DNA of 64,000 nt from Thermodesulforhabdus norvegica (GTDB lineage: Bacteria; Desulfobacterota; Syntrophobacteria; Syntrophobacterales; Thermodesulforhabdaceae). The translations under genes and the position numbers were made by a program. Position 1 is the stretch's first letter. Every line of letters begins with the position of its first letter. Of the stretch, positions 49,283 to 58,592 are shown one piece after another. The stretch lies in contig NZ_FOUU01000009.1 in assembly GCF_900114975.1 (NCBI RefSeq), forward strand, positions 1 through 64,000, written 5' to 3'. The notes under the pieces were generated by a model. It worked only from the letters and a program-made list of their open reading frames with translations, was not told the DNA's origin and did not search any database.

Positions 49283-49470
49283 AGCCTCCGTCTACTTCAA
49301 TCGCTTTTCCTAATGATTTTTTTGTATTATACCACACCGATGGGTGTCCGTGACCATGGCATTTACGCGCCGATCTCAAAAAAGGTTCCTGTGTAATAAA
49401 AGCAAGAGATCGGCTGAATCGTAGAATGCAAGATCGCCGAAGTTTAAACGTTGCACAAGGGTTTTTCACA

Positions 49471-50157
49471 ATGGGAAGAATAGAGGCTATTTTCTTCGAT
49501 TGCGACGGTGTTATAGTCGATACAGAACCGGTTCACTACAGAAGCTTTCTCGAAACATTGAAGCCTTTCGGGATATACTTTACCTACGAAACCTATGCGA
49601 AGAAGTACATTGGTTTTGACGACCGAGACGGCTTCAGGGAAATATTGCGAGAGCACAATGTTCGGCCTGAACAGGCCCTTATCGAAAGGTTGATAGCGGA
49701 AAAGAATGCAAAGGTCCTGAGATACGCTTCTGAGGTAAAGCCCTTCGACGGGGTGGTGGATTTTATAAAGGCAGCAAAGGCTTCCAATATGAGTCTCGCT
49801 CTCGTTTCCGGAGCCTTACGTAACGAAGTGCTGGCCTTCCTGAAATCCATTGGCCTGTACGACGCCTTTGACGTTTTCGTAACCGCAGAGGACGTAACGA
49901 AAAGCAAGCCAGACCCGGAATCTTACCTGCTCGCGAGGAGAAAACTTGAGCTCTTACTGGGAAGAACCCTGTCTCCGGAAAAATGTGTCGTTTTTGAAGA
50001 CACGCCATCGGGTGTTGAGGCGGCCAAAAAAGCCGGCCTTCAGGTAATCGCCGTTACAAACTCCTTTCCTGCAGAAAGCCTTGGAGCCGCCGATATGGTC
50101 ATCGCGGGTTTTTCCGGGATGACTCCGGAGAAATTGGGTCTGCTGTTGGATGATTAG
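49471..50157 (+). CDS. HAD-superfamily hydrolase, beta-phosphoglucomutase-like
   Basis: 228 residues from ATG 49471. Motif I is DCDGVIVDTEP with both catalytic aspartates, motif II is the Ser in LALVSGAL, motif III the Lys in KSKPDPESYL, and motif IV is VVFEDTPSG. A helical cap lies between motifs I and II. It is a phosphatase or phosphomutase of HAD subfamily IA, acting on a small phosphorylated sugar or similar; substrate not inferable. An upstream in-frame ATG at 49426 lacks family match. Ends convergently with the transglutaminase gene, overlapping by 4 bases. Confidence 0.88.
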   Translation: MGRIEAIFFDCDGVIVDTEPVHYRSFLETLKPFGIYFTYETYAKKYIGFDDRDGFREILREHNVRPEQALIERLIAEKNAKVLRYASEVKPFDGVVDFIKAAKASNMSLALVSGALRNEVLAFLKSIGLYDAFDVFVTAEDVTKSKPDPESYLLARRKLELLLGRTLSPEKCVVFEDTPSGVEAAKKAGLQVIAVTNSFPAESLGAADMVIAGFSGMTPEKLGLLLDD

Positions 50158-52154
50158 CGGGTCGTACCCGCACCTTTCCTCAGCTCTTTAACTATTTCTC
50201 TCAGCTCTCTTACATTTTCTTCGGAAAACCTCGAGTTTTTGTAAAGACACTCGGAATAGAGATTCACAAAGCGTCTGGCCTGCTCTACCACTGAAGCCGG
50301 CGCCTTTCCCTCCAGGAGAGCTACAAATTCCTCAAGACTCATACCCGGAGGACGCTCCAGCCCGTAACGCCAGAGACATCTCTCGAAGGCTCTGCAAAGC
50401 CTTGCGTGCTCAGGTAAGCGATGCTTTCGGACTCTAAGTGCAACAATAAAACCTCCGGAAATAGCCAAAAAAAACACGATCATCATCAATGTCTGCTTAG
50501 CTTTTTTAACGTCCGGCCACTCCATTTTAAAGTGTCTTCCCAGCTTCATTCGAAACCTCACAAGATTTACCAGCTTCATTTGTTTCGAAACGTCATATAA
50601 AATTACCACCTGATCCCAGTAGTAAGAGATGATATCACCGTATAGACGGAGTTTAAGCCAGAAACCCGAAGGCTTTTGCATTCCTGCCACTTCCGATACC
50701 GCAAAAGAAACAGGATCAATTCTGACCCAGCCCTGCCCGTCGATATAGGCTTCAACCCACACATGAGCATCCCTGTGGAGTACCAGGTAATAGCCTCCAA
50801 GGGGATTGTATTTACCCCCTCTGTATCCTCCGACAAGTCTCGTCGGAATTCCGGCTATACGAAGCATCACACCAAAAGCCGAAGCGAAATATTCGCAGTT
50901 TCCACGCCTGGTTTTAAAAAGAAATTCCCGAAGGGGGTCTTCTGAAACCGGGAGGTTCGACAGGTCGTATATGAACCTGTTATCACGGAACCACTTTGCG
51001 AGATGACGTAGCGTCAGTTCCGGCCTCTCAGGAACCGCAAGCTTCTCTACAAGCCTTTTTACGTCTTCAGAAAGGTTACGAGGGAGCTGAAGATATGGAG
51101 CAAGAGACCGGGGTTCTGGAATTGGCCTCTCTTCTATGAGAGACTTACAGGTGTATTTTATCCGCGACCATATTGGGTGTCTGAACATAAACACAACAGA
51201 CTCTTTTGATATCAGCACCTTTTTCCTTGCAGTCACCACCTCAACCGGCACATCCAGACACACCAGATAGGGTTCACCATGAGGCTCAAGAAGCACAACC
51301 TGTACAACCTGTGAATCCGGGTTCCGGTAATTTCTTTCGGAAAGTTCTTCGTCAGGGCGTACTGCCTTACTTGCATACCATCTTTTTCCGTCAAAAAAGT
51401 CAAAAACGATTGCCCTCCAGTAAAGTTTATCGTCGGGCAACTTTTCCGCAGTTGCTCTGAAGGCAATGGACTCGCTTTCCTGTATTTCTCCCACCTCGCC
51501 CAGTGAAATATTATCGGTAAAGCCCGTCCTCCCGACAGATGGCTTCTGAAGAAAGGCCAGAATGGGTGTGCTCGTCCGGGGCAAAATGAAAAAAAGCAAG
51601 GTCGTCACAGGTAGCACGAGTATCATTTGCAATGCCGATACCATAAAGCTTCGTTTCAGGAACCCCGATTCCAGCCGCGTAAGGCTCTTTTCACCGTCAA
51701 AGGCCGTAAGGAGCAAAAGTGTAAGGGTTCCCAGATAGAAGACCGCCAAAAGTATGATGAAAAAAGTGATGTCAAAGGTATAAAAAGCATAAATAACGAG
51801 CTGAAATAGCGACAGGGCGATCATCTGAAGGTAATCCCGGGCGTTCCTTCGCTCCACCCATTTGATAACCATGAGCAATAATATACAATCCACAAGTGGA
51901 GGCAGCGGATTTTCCCATGAAAATCTCGTAGCCGTTAGAATAACACAACCAATTCCCAGGGCGTTCAGCAGCCAGCGAGGTATGGGCAGAGAGGCCCCGT
52001 AGGCTACACGGTAGGCTATCTCAAGGGCCAGTCCGATAGATGAAATTATGGTCAGGGCAGTATTGGCAATTCGCCAGTTCAAACTGACGGTAAAGACCGA
52101 GAGAAACAATATAAGAATGTCAATAGCCTGTCTGAGGTTCATTGTACGTTGCAA
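50154..52154 (-). CDS. TgpA-like membrane transglutaminase (DUF3488 + transglutaminase core)
   Basis: 666 residues. Several N-terminal membrane helices (LFFILPRTSTPILAFLQ ends this part), a periplasmic domain, then a transglutaminase-like core with Cys in RRGNCEYFASAFG, His in RDAHVWVEAYI, and Asp in WVRIDPV. Another helix (TLMMIVFFLAISGGFIVAL) precedes a C-terminal helical tail. It overlaps the DUF58 gene by 35 bases. The moxR-DUF58-tgpA set is a common cluster thought to support protein folding or cell envelope functions. Confidence 0.88.
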   Translation of the reverse strand: MQRTMNLRQAIDILILFLSVFTVSLNWRIANTALTIISSIGLALEIAYRVAYGASLPIPRWLLNALGIGCVILTATRFSWENPLPPLVDCILLLMVIKWVERRNARDYLQMIALSLFQLVIYAFYTFDITFFIILLAVFYLGTLTLLLLTAFDGEKSLTRLESGFLKRSFMVSALQMILVLPVTTLLFFILPRTSTPILAFLQKPSVGRTGFTDNISLGEVGEIQESESIAFRATAEKLPDDKLYWRAIVFDFFDGKRWYASKAVRPDEELSERNYRNPDSQVVQVVLLEPHGEPYLVCLDVPVEVVTARKKVLISKESVVFMFRHPIWSRIKYTCKSLIEERPIPEPRSLAPYLQLPRNLSEDVKRLVEKLAVPERPELTLRHLAKWFRDNRFIYDLSNLPVSEDPLREFLFKTRRGNCEYFASAFGVMLRIAGIPTRLVGGYRGGKYNPLGGYYLVLHRDAHVWVEAYIDGQGWVRIDPVSFAVSEVAGMQKPSGFWLKLRLYGDIISYYWDQVVILYDVSKQMKLVNLVRFRMKLGRHFKMEWPDVKKAKQTLMMIVFFLAISGGFIVALRVRKHRLPEHARLCRAFERCLWRYGLERPPGMSLEEFVALLEGKAPASVVEQARRFVNLYSECLYKNSRFSEENVRELREIVKELRKGAGTTR

Positions 52155-52965
52155 GAACCGTGAGAATCCTTCTCACGTGATCTCTTCCCGTTCCCGGAGG
52201 AATAAACACCTTCGGGGTTTTAACCCCCAGCGGTACGCCTGACCTGGAAAGTTCAAGGATAAGGTAGGTATAGCAACTTAGCAACTCCTCATAATATTCT
52301 TCGGGAAGGCCTATCAGATCAAATACGAACGATCCCGGCCTGCCTGAATCAAGCTCGTTCACCTTTAATTCCCCGGTTTTGGCGGTTGCTTTCCAGTTTA
52401 TGAATTTCCAGGGATCGCCGGGAATATAATTCCTTATGGAAACCAGGTTCTCAAAATCGTAAGTCCTTTCATTTTCACGACCCCCATCCTCAGTTCTTTC
52501 CGGATCCTGAAGGGCAGAGAGGTCACATTTTTTAGGCTCCGGGAAAACGGTGATCTCCACGGGATCGCCTGCATATCTCATACGTGTAAAAAAGTTAAAC
52601 GGAAAAGACGAACAAATTCGAGGGGCGGGCATTCGATTAATGCCTCTATGAGTACATTTATCGTAAAGCGTGAGGCTTATCGTTGCTCTAGAAGGAACCC
52701 AGAAGAGAAAGCGACCAGCATCACCGACTTTTACATCGATGAAGAAGGACGGAATAAATTTTTTTCTGTTCTGTACGTGGACGAAAACAGGAAAAGCAAC
52801 ATTGGCAAAGATTTCGTCCGGATATCGGACGTGGATCACAATCCCCTTAAGGTTAAGCTGGGCAATCCAGCCGGAAATGAGCATGTAAGCCAGGAGGAAC
52901 GAGGCCGTCAAATAAATGAGGTTATTTCCCGTGTTTACTCCCGCAAGGGCAATAAGAATGGTCAT
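52120..52965 (-). CDS. DUF58 domain protein
   Basis: 281 residues from ATG 52965, starting with membrane helices (LIALAGVNTGNNLIYLTASFLLAYML), then a beta-rich portion and the DUF58 signature: EDGGRENERTYDFENLVS, RNYIPGDPWKFINWKATAK, LKVNELDS. Homologs usually begin about 12 residues earlier with KxGxxYIGM-type sequence. In this frame those codons exist (KINKAGHIYIG), and the first possible start would be CTG at 53001, overlapping the moxR TGA. Partner of MoxR. Confidence 0.85.
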   Translation of the reverse strand: MTILIALAGVNTGNNLIYLTASFLLAYMLISGWIAQLNLKGIVIHVRYPDEIFANVAFPVFVHVQNRKKFIPSFFIDVKVGDAGRFLFWVPSRATISLTLYDKCTHRGINRMPAPRICSSFPFNFFTRMRYAGDPVEITVFPEPKKCDLSALQDPERTEDGGRENERTYDFENLVSIRNYIPGDPWKFINWKATAKTGELKVNELDSGRPGSFVFDLIGLPEEYYEELLSCYTYLILELSRSGVPLGVKTPKVFIPPGTGRDHVRRILTVLATYNEPQTGY

Positions 52966-52997
52966 TCCGATGTAAATGTGTCCGGCTTTATTAATTT

Positions 52998-53948
52998 TCA
53001 GTACACGGGTACGGGTACCTCTTCCAGGAGTGATCTCACCACCTCCATCCGATCCACAGATCTATATTCCTCTCTGGGAAGTATCCTGTGAGATATCACA
53101 TAAGGCGCAACGGATCTAATATTTTCGGGGCTGACGAACTCTTTTCCCTTGAAAAAGGCATCAACCCTGGAAGTATGAAGTAATGCAAGGGCGCCGCGAG
53201 TGGAAAGGCCGGCCCGAAGCAACGGGCTTGTCCTCGTTAAGGCAACGATGTTCTGCAGGTAGTCGAGCACCAGATCGGAAACATGCACATTTTTTCTGGC
53301 ACTTTCCTGAATCTCCAGGATTTCCTCCTGTGTAAGAACCGGATCCAGTGAGTAAAGCTCCCTTCTTCTGCTCCCACCTCTTAGAATTTCCCTCTCGGCC
53401 TCACGGGACGGATACCCTATACTTATCTTCATCATAAACCGATCCATCTGAGACTCCGGCAGGGGAAAGGTCCCAAAACTCTCCAGGGGGTTCTGAGTTG
53501 CTATTACGAAGAAAGGTACCGGCAGCGGGTACGTACGACCTTCGACGGTTACCTGCTTTTCACCCATGGCTTCAAGCAAGGCGCTCTGAGTTTTAGGGGG
53601 AGCTCTGTTTATTTCATCAACCAGAACTATGTTGTGAAAAATCGGCCCCGGTTTAAACTCAAAGATACTCCGTTGTTGATCAAAGATGGATAATCCCGTC
53701 ACATCCGACGGCAAAAGATCACTGGTACATTGGATGCGCCCGAAATCCATGCCCAGGGCTCTGGCAATACCTATTGCAAGTGTCGTTTTACCAAGTCCCG
53801 GAAGGTCCTCAATGAGAAGATGCCCTCTTGCAAAGAAGCAAATCAGGGCCAGTCTGAGAGCCTGTTCTTTGCCGTGAAGAAAGTTGGATAAAACGTCAAT
53901 TACCCGACGTATGCCGGGGTGTACGATCGAATCGCTCAGGGCAACCAC
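52998..53948 (-). CDS. MoxR-family AAA+ ATPase
   Basis: 316 residues. Walker A in EDLPGLGKTTLAIG, Walker B in VLVDEINRAPPKTQ, sensor 1 in FFVIATQNPLESFGTFPLPE, and the MDRFMMK arginine region. MoxR ATPases act as chaperones for maturation of specific protein complexes, often with a DUF58 or VWA partner. Its ATG shares a base with the purM stop, so it follows purM in one transcript. Confidence 0.93.
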   Translation of the reverse strand: MVALSDSIVHPGIRRVIDVLSNFLHGKEQALRLALICFFARGHLLIEDLPGLGKTTLAIGIARALGMDFGRIQCTSDLLPSDVTGLSIFDQQRSIFEFKPGPIFHNIVLVDEINRAPPKTQSALLEAMGEKQVTVEGRTYPLPVPFFVIATQNPLESFGTFPLPESQMDRFMMKISIGYPSREAEREILRGGSRRRELYSLDPVLTQEEILEIQESARKNVHVSDLVLDYLQNIVALTRTSPLLRAGLSTRGALALLHTSRVDAFFKGKEFVSPENIRSVAPYVISHRILPREEYRSVDRMEVVRSLLEEVPVPVY

Positions 53949-55030
53949 TATACAGAAGACCTTTTCCTAATGTGAATCTGGGGGCAATTGTCATCCTTCC
54001 GCTGTTCTACCGTTCCGATAACGTAGGCCTTTATCCCCATTGCGGCACACTGCTCCAGCGCCACATTTGCGTCATCGGGATCGACAAAAAGCACATAGCC
54101 TATACCGTTATTGAAAACCCGATACATTTCCTGATCAGAAATCCCTCCCCTTTCTTTCAAAAAAGCAAAGATAGGAGGTACATTCCAGGAACCTTCTTCA
54201 ATAACCGCCACGCAGGCGTTAGGAAGTACTCGGGGTATGTTGTCAACCAAGCCGCCACCCGTAATGTGGGCCATTCCCTTTACGGCTACGTTTCTCAAGA
54301 GCTTAAGAACCACCGGAACGTAGATCCTGGTAGGCTTAAGAAGTTCTTCGGCTACAGTACATCCGCATTCGGCAATAATGTCGTCCGGGGTCATTTTCAG
54401 TTCACCGAAAACGATCTTCCTTACGAGGCTGTATCCGTTGGAATGTAATCCGTTTGATTCAAGCCCTATTATAACATCACCGAAGTGTATCGACGCTCCG
54501 TCCACAACTTCACCCTCGTTTACCAGGCCCACTATAAATCCTGCCATGTCGAATTCACCGGGATCGTAAAAATCGGGCATCTCGGCGGTTTCACCGCCTA
54601 TTAAAGCACATCCAGCCTGCTCACATCCTTCTGCAATCCCGTAAATAACCTGTTCAAGCACATCCAGATCTATTCGGCCCATGGCAATGTAATCGAGAAA
54701 GAAGAGAGGTCTGGCTCCATGAACGAGGATGTCGTTGGCACACATGGCAACAAGGTCTATGCCAACGGTATCGTATTTTTTTGCGAGAAAAGCGACTTTA
54801 AGTTTCGTCCCCACACCATCGGTAGAAGACACGAGCAGGGGTTGTTTCACTTCATTCGGGTCAAGTGCATAAAGGGCTCCAAAACCTCCTATGCCCCCTC
54901 TTACGCCTTTACGGTAAGTCTTCTGGGCAAGCGGCTTAATTCTGTCGACAAGAGTACTGGCTTTTTCAAGGTCAACTCCTGCTTCCCTGTACAAATCGGC
55001 TCCACGAGTTTCATTGTCACGATGGGTCAT
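53948..55030 (-). CDS. purM: Phosphoribosylformylglycinamidine cyclo-ligase
   Basis: 360 residues, AIR synthetase of purine synthesis (FGAM + ATP to AIR). Features: GIGGFGALYAL, LLVSSTDGVGTKLKVA, ANDILVHGARPLFFLDYIA, GGETAEMPDFY, HITGGGLVDNIPRVLP and EMYRVFNNGIGYV. N-terminal DAGVDLEKA-type start (REAGVDLEKAS) is normal. Head gene of the purM-moxR-DUF58-tgpA run, divergent from mltG with 169 bases between. Confidence 0.96.
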   Translation of the reverse strand: MTHRDNETRGADLYREAGVDLEKASTLVDRIKPLAQKTYRKGVRGGIGGFGALYALDPNEVKQPLLVSSTDGVGTKLKVAFLAKKYDTVGIDLVAMCANDILVHGARPLFFLDYIAMGRIDLDVLEQVIYGIAEGCEQAGCALIGGETAEMPDFYDPGEFDMAGFIVGLVNEGEVVDGASIHFGDVIIGLESNGLHSNGYSLVRKIVFGELKMTPDDIIAECGCTVAEELLKPTRIYVPVVLKLLRNVAVKGMAHITGGGLVDNIPRVLPNACVAVIEEGSWNVPPIFAFLKERGGISDQEMYRVFNNGIGYVLFVDPDDANVALEQCAAMGIKAYVIGTVEQRKDDNCPQIHIRKRSSV

Positions 55031-55199
55031 ATCAAAATGCTCCCCGTCTCAAACTGAACTAACCGTGTATCACACAGCCCCTATCAATTATTACACAGGG
55101 AGTCGCTATATGGCAATTGCGATGATCTGCCGTTTTTGTTTGAATTGTGGTCACGATCCGTGTATGTGAAAAAAACCCGGTGTTCAAGAGGGGGCTTTC

Positions 55200-56288
55200 G
55201 TGAGGAGATTTTGTAGCCTTCTTATACTTCTGATACTGACGGTCACTTCAGCAGCGCTGATCTTTACTGCCTGTTATATAGTACCGTCCGTCCTTTTCGT
55301 CTATCGACCCTTTGCTATAAACGGTGAATACGTTTACAGTGTCCCAAAGGGCGCAAAGGCATCTCAGATCGTCACAGGCATTGCCCGGCTTTTGAACATG
55401 TCTGACCGGGACAGAGAAAAAATTTACTGGTTTGTGAAAATATCCGGTTACGCCAGGGGTCTTAAAAGCGGTGAGTATGCCGTATACACCTTCAGCACAC
55501 CGAAAAGCCTCATAGAGAGGATATTTCGAGGCGATGTCATTCGCTACATCGTAACCATCCCCGAAGGGTCAACGATCTACGAGGTGGCAGAACGTGTCAA
55601 CAGGACCGGACTTGCCAAAACCGAAGAAGTCATAAGGCTTGCTTCCGATCCACCGTTCATACGGTCTCTGGGAATTAACGCGACGACACTCGAAGGATAT
55701 CTTTTTCCCGACACTTACATCTTCACCAGACTTGATAACGCAAAAACGATCTTGAAAACCATGGTTAGGACTTTCTGGAGGCGATTCCCGTCTGAGGGAG
55801 AAAGCAGAGCAAAAAAGCTCGGTATGACGTTACACGACGTTGTCACCATGGCATCCATCGTAGAAAAGGAGGCGGTAATGGATGATGAACGCCCGATCAT
55901 TGCTGCCGTTTTTTACAACCGGTTAAAAAAGGGGATGCCTTTGCAGAGCGACCCAACGGCAGTTTACGATATACCCTTTTTCAGAGGGCCCGTAAAAAGG
56001 GACCACATCCTGCGCAAAACTCCCTATAACACCTATTTTATACGAGGATTGCCCCCTTCACCTATCTGCAATCCCGGCCTTGCATCGATAAAAGCCGCAC
56101 TGTATCCTGCCAACGTTTCTTACCTTTATTTCGTGAGCCGGGGAGATGGACGACACATTTTCTCTGAGACCTACAGGGAGCATCTCCAGGCAATAAGAAG
56201 AGTGCGTGATTCAGAAAGGGCTTGCCAGGACCTTACCAGATCGGAAATAGAACCGGGAAAAACCGACGAGAACCCCACGGAGGAGTAA
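55200..56288 (+). CDS. mltG: Endolytic murein transglycosylase MltG
   Basis: 362 residues from GTG 55200, preceded by AAGAGGGGG. One N-terminal membrane helix (LLILLILTVTSAALIFTAC), a LysM-like region (SVPKGAKASQIVTGIARLL), and the YceG domain with LEGYLFPDTY, MASIVEKEAVMDDERP (catalytic Glu in VEKEA), VFYNRLKKGMPLQSDPTAVY and RGLPPSPICNPG. It cuts nascent glycan strands. Its stop TAA overlaps the next ATG. Confidence 0.95.
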   Translation: MRRFCSLLILLILTVTSAALIFTACYIVPSVLFVYRPFAINGEYVYSVPKGAKASQIVTGIARLLNMSDRDREKIYWFVKISGYARGLKSGEYAVYTFSTPKSLIERIFRGDVIRYIVTIPEGSTIYEVAERVNRTGLAKTEEVIRLASDPPFIRSLGINATTLEGYLFPDTYIFTRLDNAKTILKTMVRTFWRRFPSEGESRAKKLGMTLHDVVTMASIVEKEAVMDDERPIIAAVFYNRLKKGMPLQSDPTAVYDIPFFRGPVKRDHILRKTPYNTYFIRGLPPSPICNPGLASIKAALYPANVSYLYFVSRGDGRHIFSETYREHLQAIRRVRDSERACQDLTRSEIEPGKTDENPTEE

Positions 56289-57130
56289 TGGAAGAGGTAA
56301 CCAGAGAGTCTTCCGGTGAGGAAGTCACAACCCTGATCCTTGCGGCCGGGCGTGGTACTCGAATGAAGGGTTTTTTAAACAACAAAACACTATTACCTCT
56401 TTTGCCCGGTACCAGTATCTTTGACGGTTCAAGGCCCTTCATTAAAGAGATCATTTCGCAGGTTCCAAAAGGCAGGGTTGCTATAGTCGTTCACCATGAT
56501 GCGGAAACGGTTAAGGAGACACTGAAGGAGGAAAAAGTAGTTTACATTTATCAGCCGGAACTGAACGGCACCGGTGGTGCCCTTCTTGCCTCACGTGAAT
56601 TTCTCGAAAAGGTCGAGACAAAATACGTTCTGATTACCATGGGAGATGTACCTCTTGTGCGATCTCACACCTATCGGCGCCTCATAAAGCACATCGACGC
56701 TACGGGATTTGAAGCCGCTCTGATAGCCTTCAGACCTTCGGATCCCAAGCAATACGGCCGGCTTTTGACGGAAGGTGAAAAAGTAAAGAGGATCGTCGAA
56801 TGGCAATACTGGAAAGATCTGAGCAAGTCCGATCTCGAGATGATGAACCTTTGCAACGCCGGGATTTACGCCCTTCGCCGTGGTGAACTGCTGGCCTGCT
56901 GTAACGAGCTTTTCGATCGGTATCATTCGGTCAAAAAAAATATAGACGGAACCTGGCGGGAAATTAAGGAATATTTTCTCACCGATCTCGTTGAAATTAT
57001 GAACGAAAAGGGAATGAACTTCGGCTTCATAGAGGTACCCGAGTGGGAGGTTATAGGAGCAGACACACCGGAAGCGCTTAGGAAAATTCAGGCTCTTTAT
57101 GCCGGCCTGATAAGGTCAACGGTGCAATAA
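56288..57130 (+). CDS. Sugar-nucleotidyltransferase family protein (GlmU N-domain-like)
   Basis: 280 residues, start ATG 56288 overlapping the mltG stop (TAATG). The nucleotide loop is LILAAGRGTRMKG; metal/nucleotide segments include LNGTGGALLASREFL and TMGDVPLVR. A GlmU-type acetyltransferase domain is absent, so this is a nucleotidyltransferase of unknown sugar (UTP:GlcNAc-1P or similar). GlmU-like FLTDLVEI and the ending IGADTPEAL support the class. The gene ends convergently inside the ABC gene with 34 shared bases. Confidence 0.85.
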   Translation: MEEVTRESSGEEVTTLILAAGRGTRMKGFLNNKTLLPLLPGTSIFDGSRPFIKEIISQVPKGRVAIVVHHDAETVKETLKEEKVVYIYQPELNGTGGALLASREFLEKVETKYVLITMGDVPLVRSHTYRRLIKHIDATGFEAALIAFRPSDPKQYGRLLTEGEKVKRIVEWQYWKDLSKSDLEMMNLCNAGIYALRRGELLACCNELFDRYHSVKKNIDGTWREIKEYFLTDLVEIMNEKGMNFGFIEVPEWEVIGADTPEALRKIQALYAGLIRSTVQ

Positions 57131-57888
57131 AGGGCAAATCTTCCGTTATGGCGCAAGACCTTCACGGGCACGTTGAAAGCTTCCTTCAGTATATCGTCCG
57201 TTAAAACCCGGTCGCTGGAGCCGCTGGCTATAAATCTGCCGGCCTTCATAACAACCGCTCCGGTAAAAAAAGGAGCGACCTCTTCAATGTGATGAGTAAC
57301 CAGTAGTACGGCCATGGTCTTACGCCGGCCTGCTATGTGCTCCAGGGTTTTTAAGAAATACTCACGGGCCACAACATCAAGCCCGGCGCAGGGTTCATCC
57401 AGCAACAAAAGGTCTGGTTCGGAAATAAGGGCTCTTGCAAGAAGTACTCGTTGTTTTTCGCCCTGTGAAAGCACTCCGTAGGGTTTGTCCAGTAAAGAAT
57501 CACACTGTACCACCCGGGCCCATCTTTCAACTGCATCAAAAGGAACTTCGCAACCGTAGACCTTCCCGAAAGAAGCCGAAACACCACCCGCTATTACATC
57601 AAAAACCTTCTGACCCGGTGGGATGAGTTCCTGAAGAAAAGATCCGACCCATCCTATTTTGCGCCTGAGGAGGCGAAGATCCACCGTGCCAAAGCGTTTC
57701 CCAAGGACTTCCACGGTTCCTGATGTAGGCCAAATGTAACCGGAGATAAGCTTGAGAAGTGTTGTTTTACCCGAGCCGTTCGGGCCCAAAATAACCCACC
57801 TATCACCCTGCTGAACTTCCCATGTGATGTGAGACAGAATCTTCTGCCCCGACCTTACAAAACATACATCCCGAAGAATCACGCTCAC
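57097..57888 (-). CDS. ABC-type ATPase, stand-alone
   Basis: 263 residues. Walker A GPNGSGKTTL, Q-loop SFLQELIPPG, signature LSQGEKQRVLLARAL, Walker B LLLLDEPCAGLDV and H-loop LLVTHHIEEV. It resembles the YlmA/ModF-like single ATPases without a membrane partner nearby, so the transported substrate is unknown. First stop is inside the convergent nucleotidyltransferase gene. It overlaps radC by 4 bases. Confidence 0.88.
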   Translation of the reverse strand: MSVILRDVCFVRSGQKILSHITWEVQQGDRWVILGPNGSGKTTLLKLISGYIWPTSGTVEVLGKRFGTVDLRLLRRKIGWVGSFLQELIPPGQKVFDVIAGGVSASFGKVYGCEVPFDAVERWARVVQCDSLLDKPYGVLSQGEKQRVLLARALISEPDLLLLDEPCAGLDVVAREYFLKTLEHIAGRRKTMAVLLVTHHIEEVAPFFTGAVVMKAGRFIASGSSDRVLTDDILKEAFNVPVKVLRHNGRFALYCTVDLIRPA

Positions 57889-58592
57889 TTTTTTAGCATC
57901 CCCCTTTCGGCAAAAGAAAAGTATCCCGAATGAGTGATAATTAAGTGGTCCAGGAGTGCAATGTCCAGATTATGGAGCACATCAAAAAGCACCTTCGTAA
58001 GGTTTATGTCAGCCTGAGAAGGTTCAACCACGCCTCCGGGATGATTGTGCGCAAGGATTATTCCCGTTGCCTTGTGTTTTATGGCCGACTCCACAACCAT
58101 TCTGGGAATGACGCTGACTCTGTTGACACTACCCTTCTGAACCAGCTCGATCGCAATGACCTCGTTACGGCTGTTCAGAGCCACAATCCAGAAGGACTCG
58201 TAGGGTCTGTCAACCCGGGGTCTCAGGAATTCTACCGCTTCCTGAACCGATGTAAGCCTGGGGCGCTCCCCTTTTTTGCTTTCTCCATAACGGGAGATAA
58301 CCTCGGGTATCAGGGATAGAAACAGGGCCGCTTCGGGCCCAATTCCCTCAACAGACTGTAATAACTCCCTTGGAGCATCGAAAACCGCCGACAGACTACC
58401 GAACTCCCGGATAAGGCGCTTCGCCGTGCCCTTAACGTCTTTCCGGGGTATTACGTAAGTGAGCAACAGTTCCAGAACTTCATAATCCTGAAAACCGTCA
58501 AGACCCGATTTTTTAAAGCGCTCACGCAACCGCCTGCGATGACCCGCTACATCATTCGGATCAACGTTTAGGTTTCTTTCACTTCCCTTCAT
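57885..58592 (-). CDS. radC: RadC-family JAB/MPN protein
   Basis: 235 residues. Helix-hairpin-helix-type N-terminus (RLRERFKKSGLDGFQDYEVLELLL), then the JAMM motif: Glu in the N part and HNHPGGVVEPSQAD with His-x-His-x7-Asp. Function of RadC is uncertain, perhaps a DNA or protein-processing metal enzyme. Overlaps both the ABC gene and the mlaC gene by 4 bases. Confidence 0.93.
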   Translation of the reverse strand: MKGSERNLNVDPNDVAGHRRRLRERFKKSGLDGFQDYEVLELLLTYVIPRKDVKGTAKRLIREFGSLSAVFDAPRELLQSVEGIGPEAALFLSLIPEVISRYGESKKGERPRLTSVQEAVEFLRPRVDRPYESFWIVALNSRNEVIAIELVQKGSVNRVSVIPRMVVESAIKHKATGIILAHNHPGGVVEPSQADINLTKVLFDVLHNLDIALLDHLIITHSGYFSFAERGMLKK

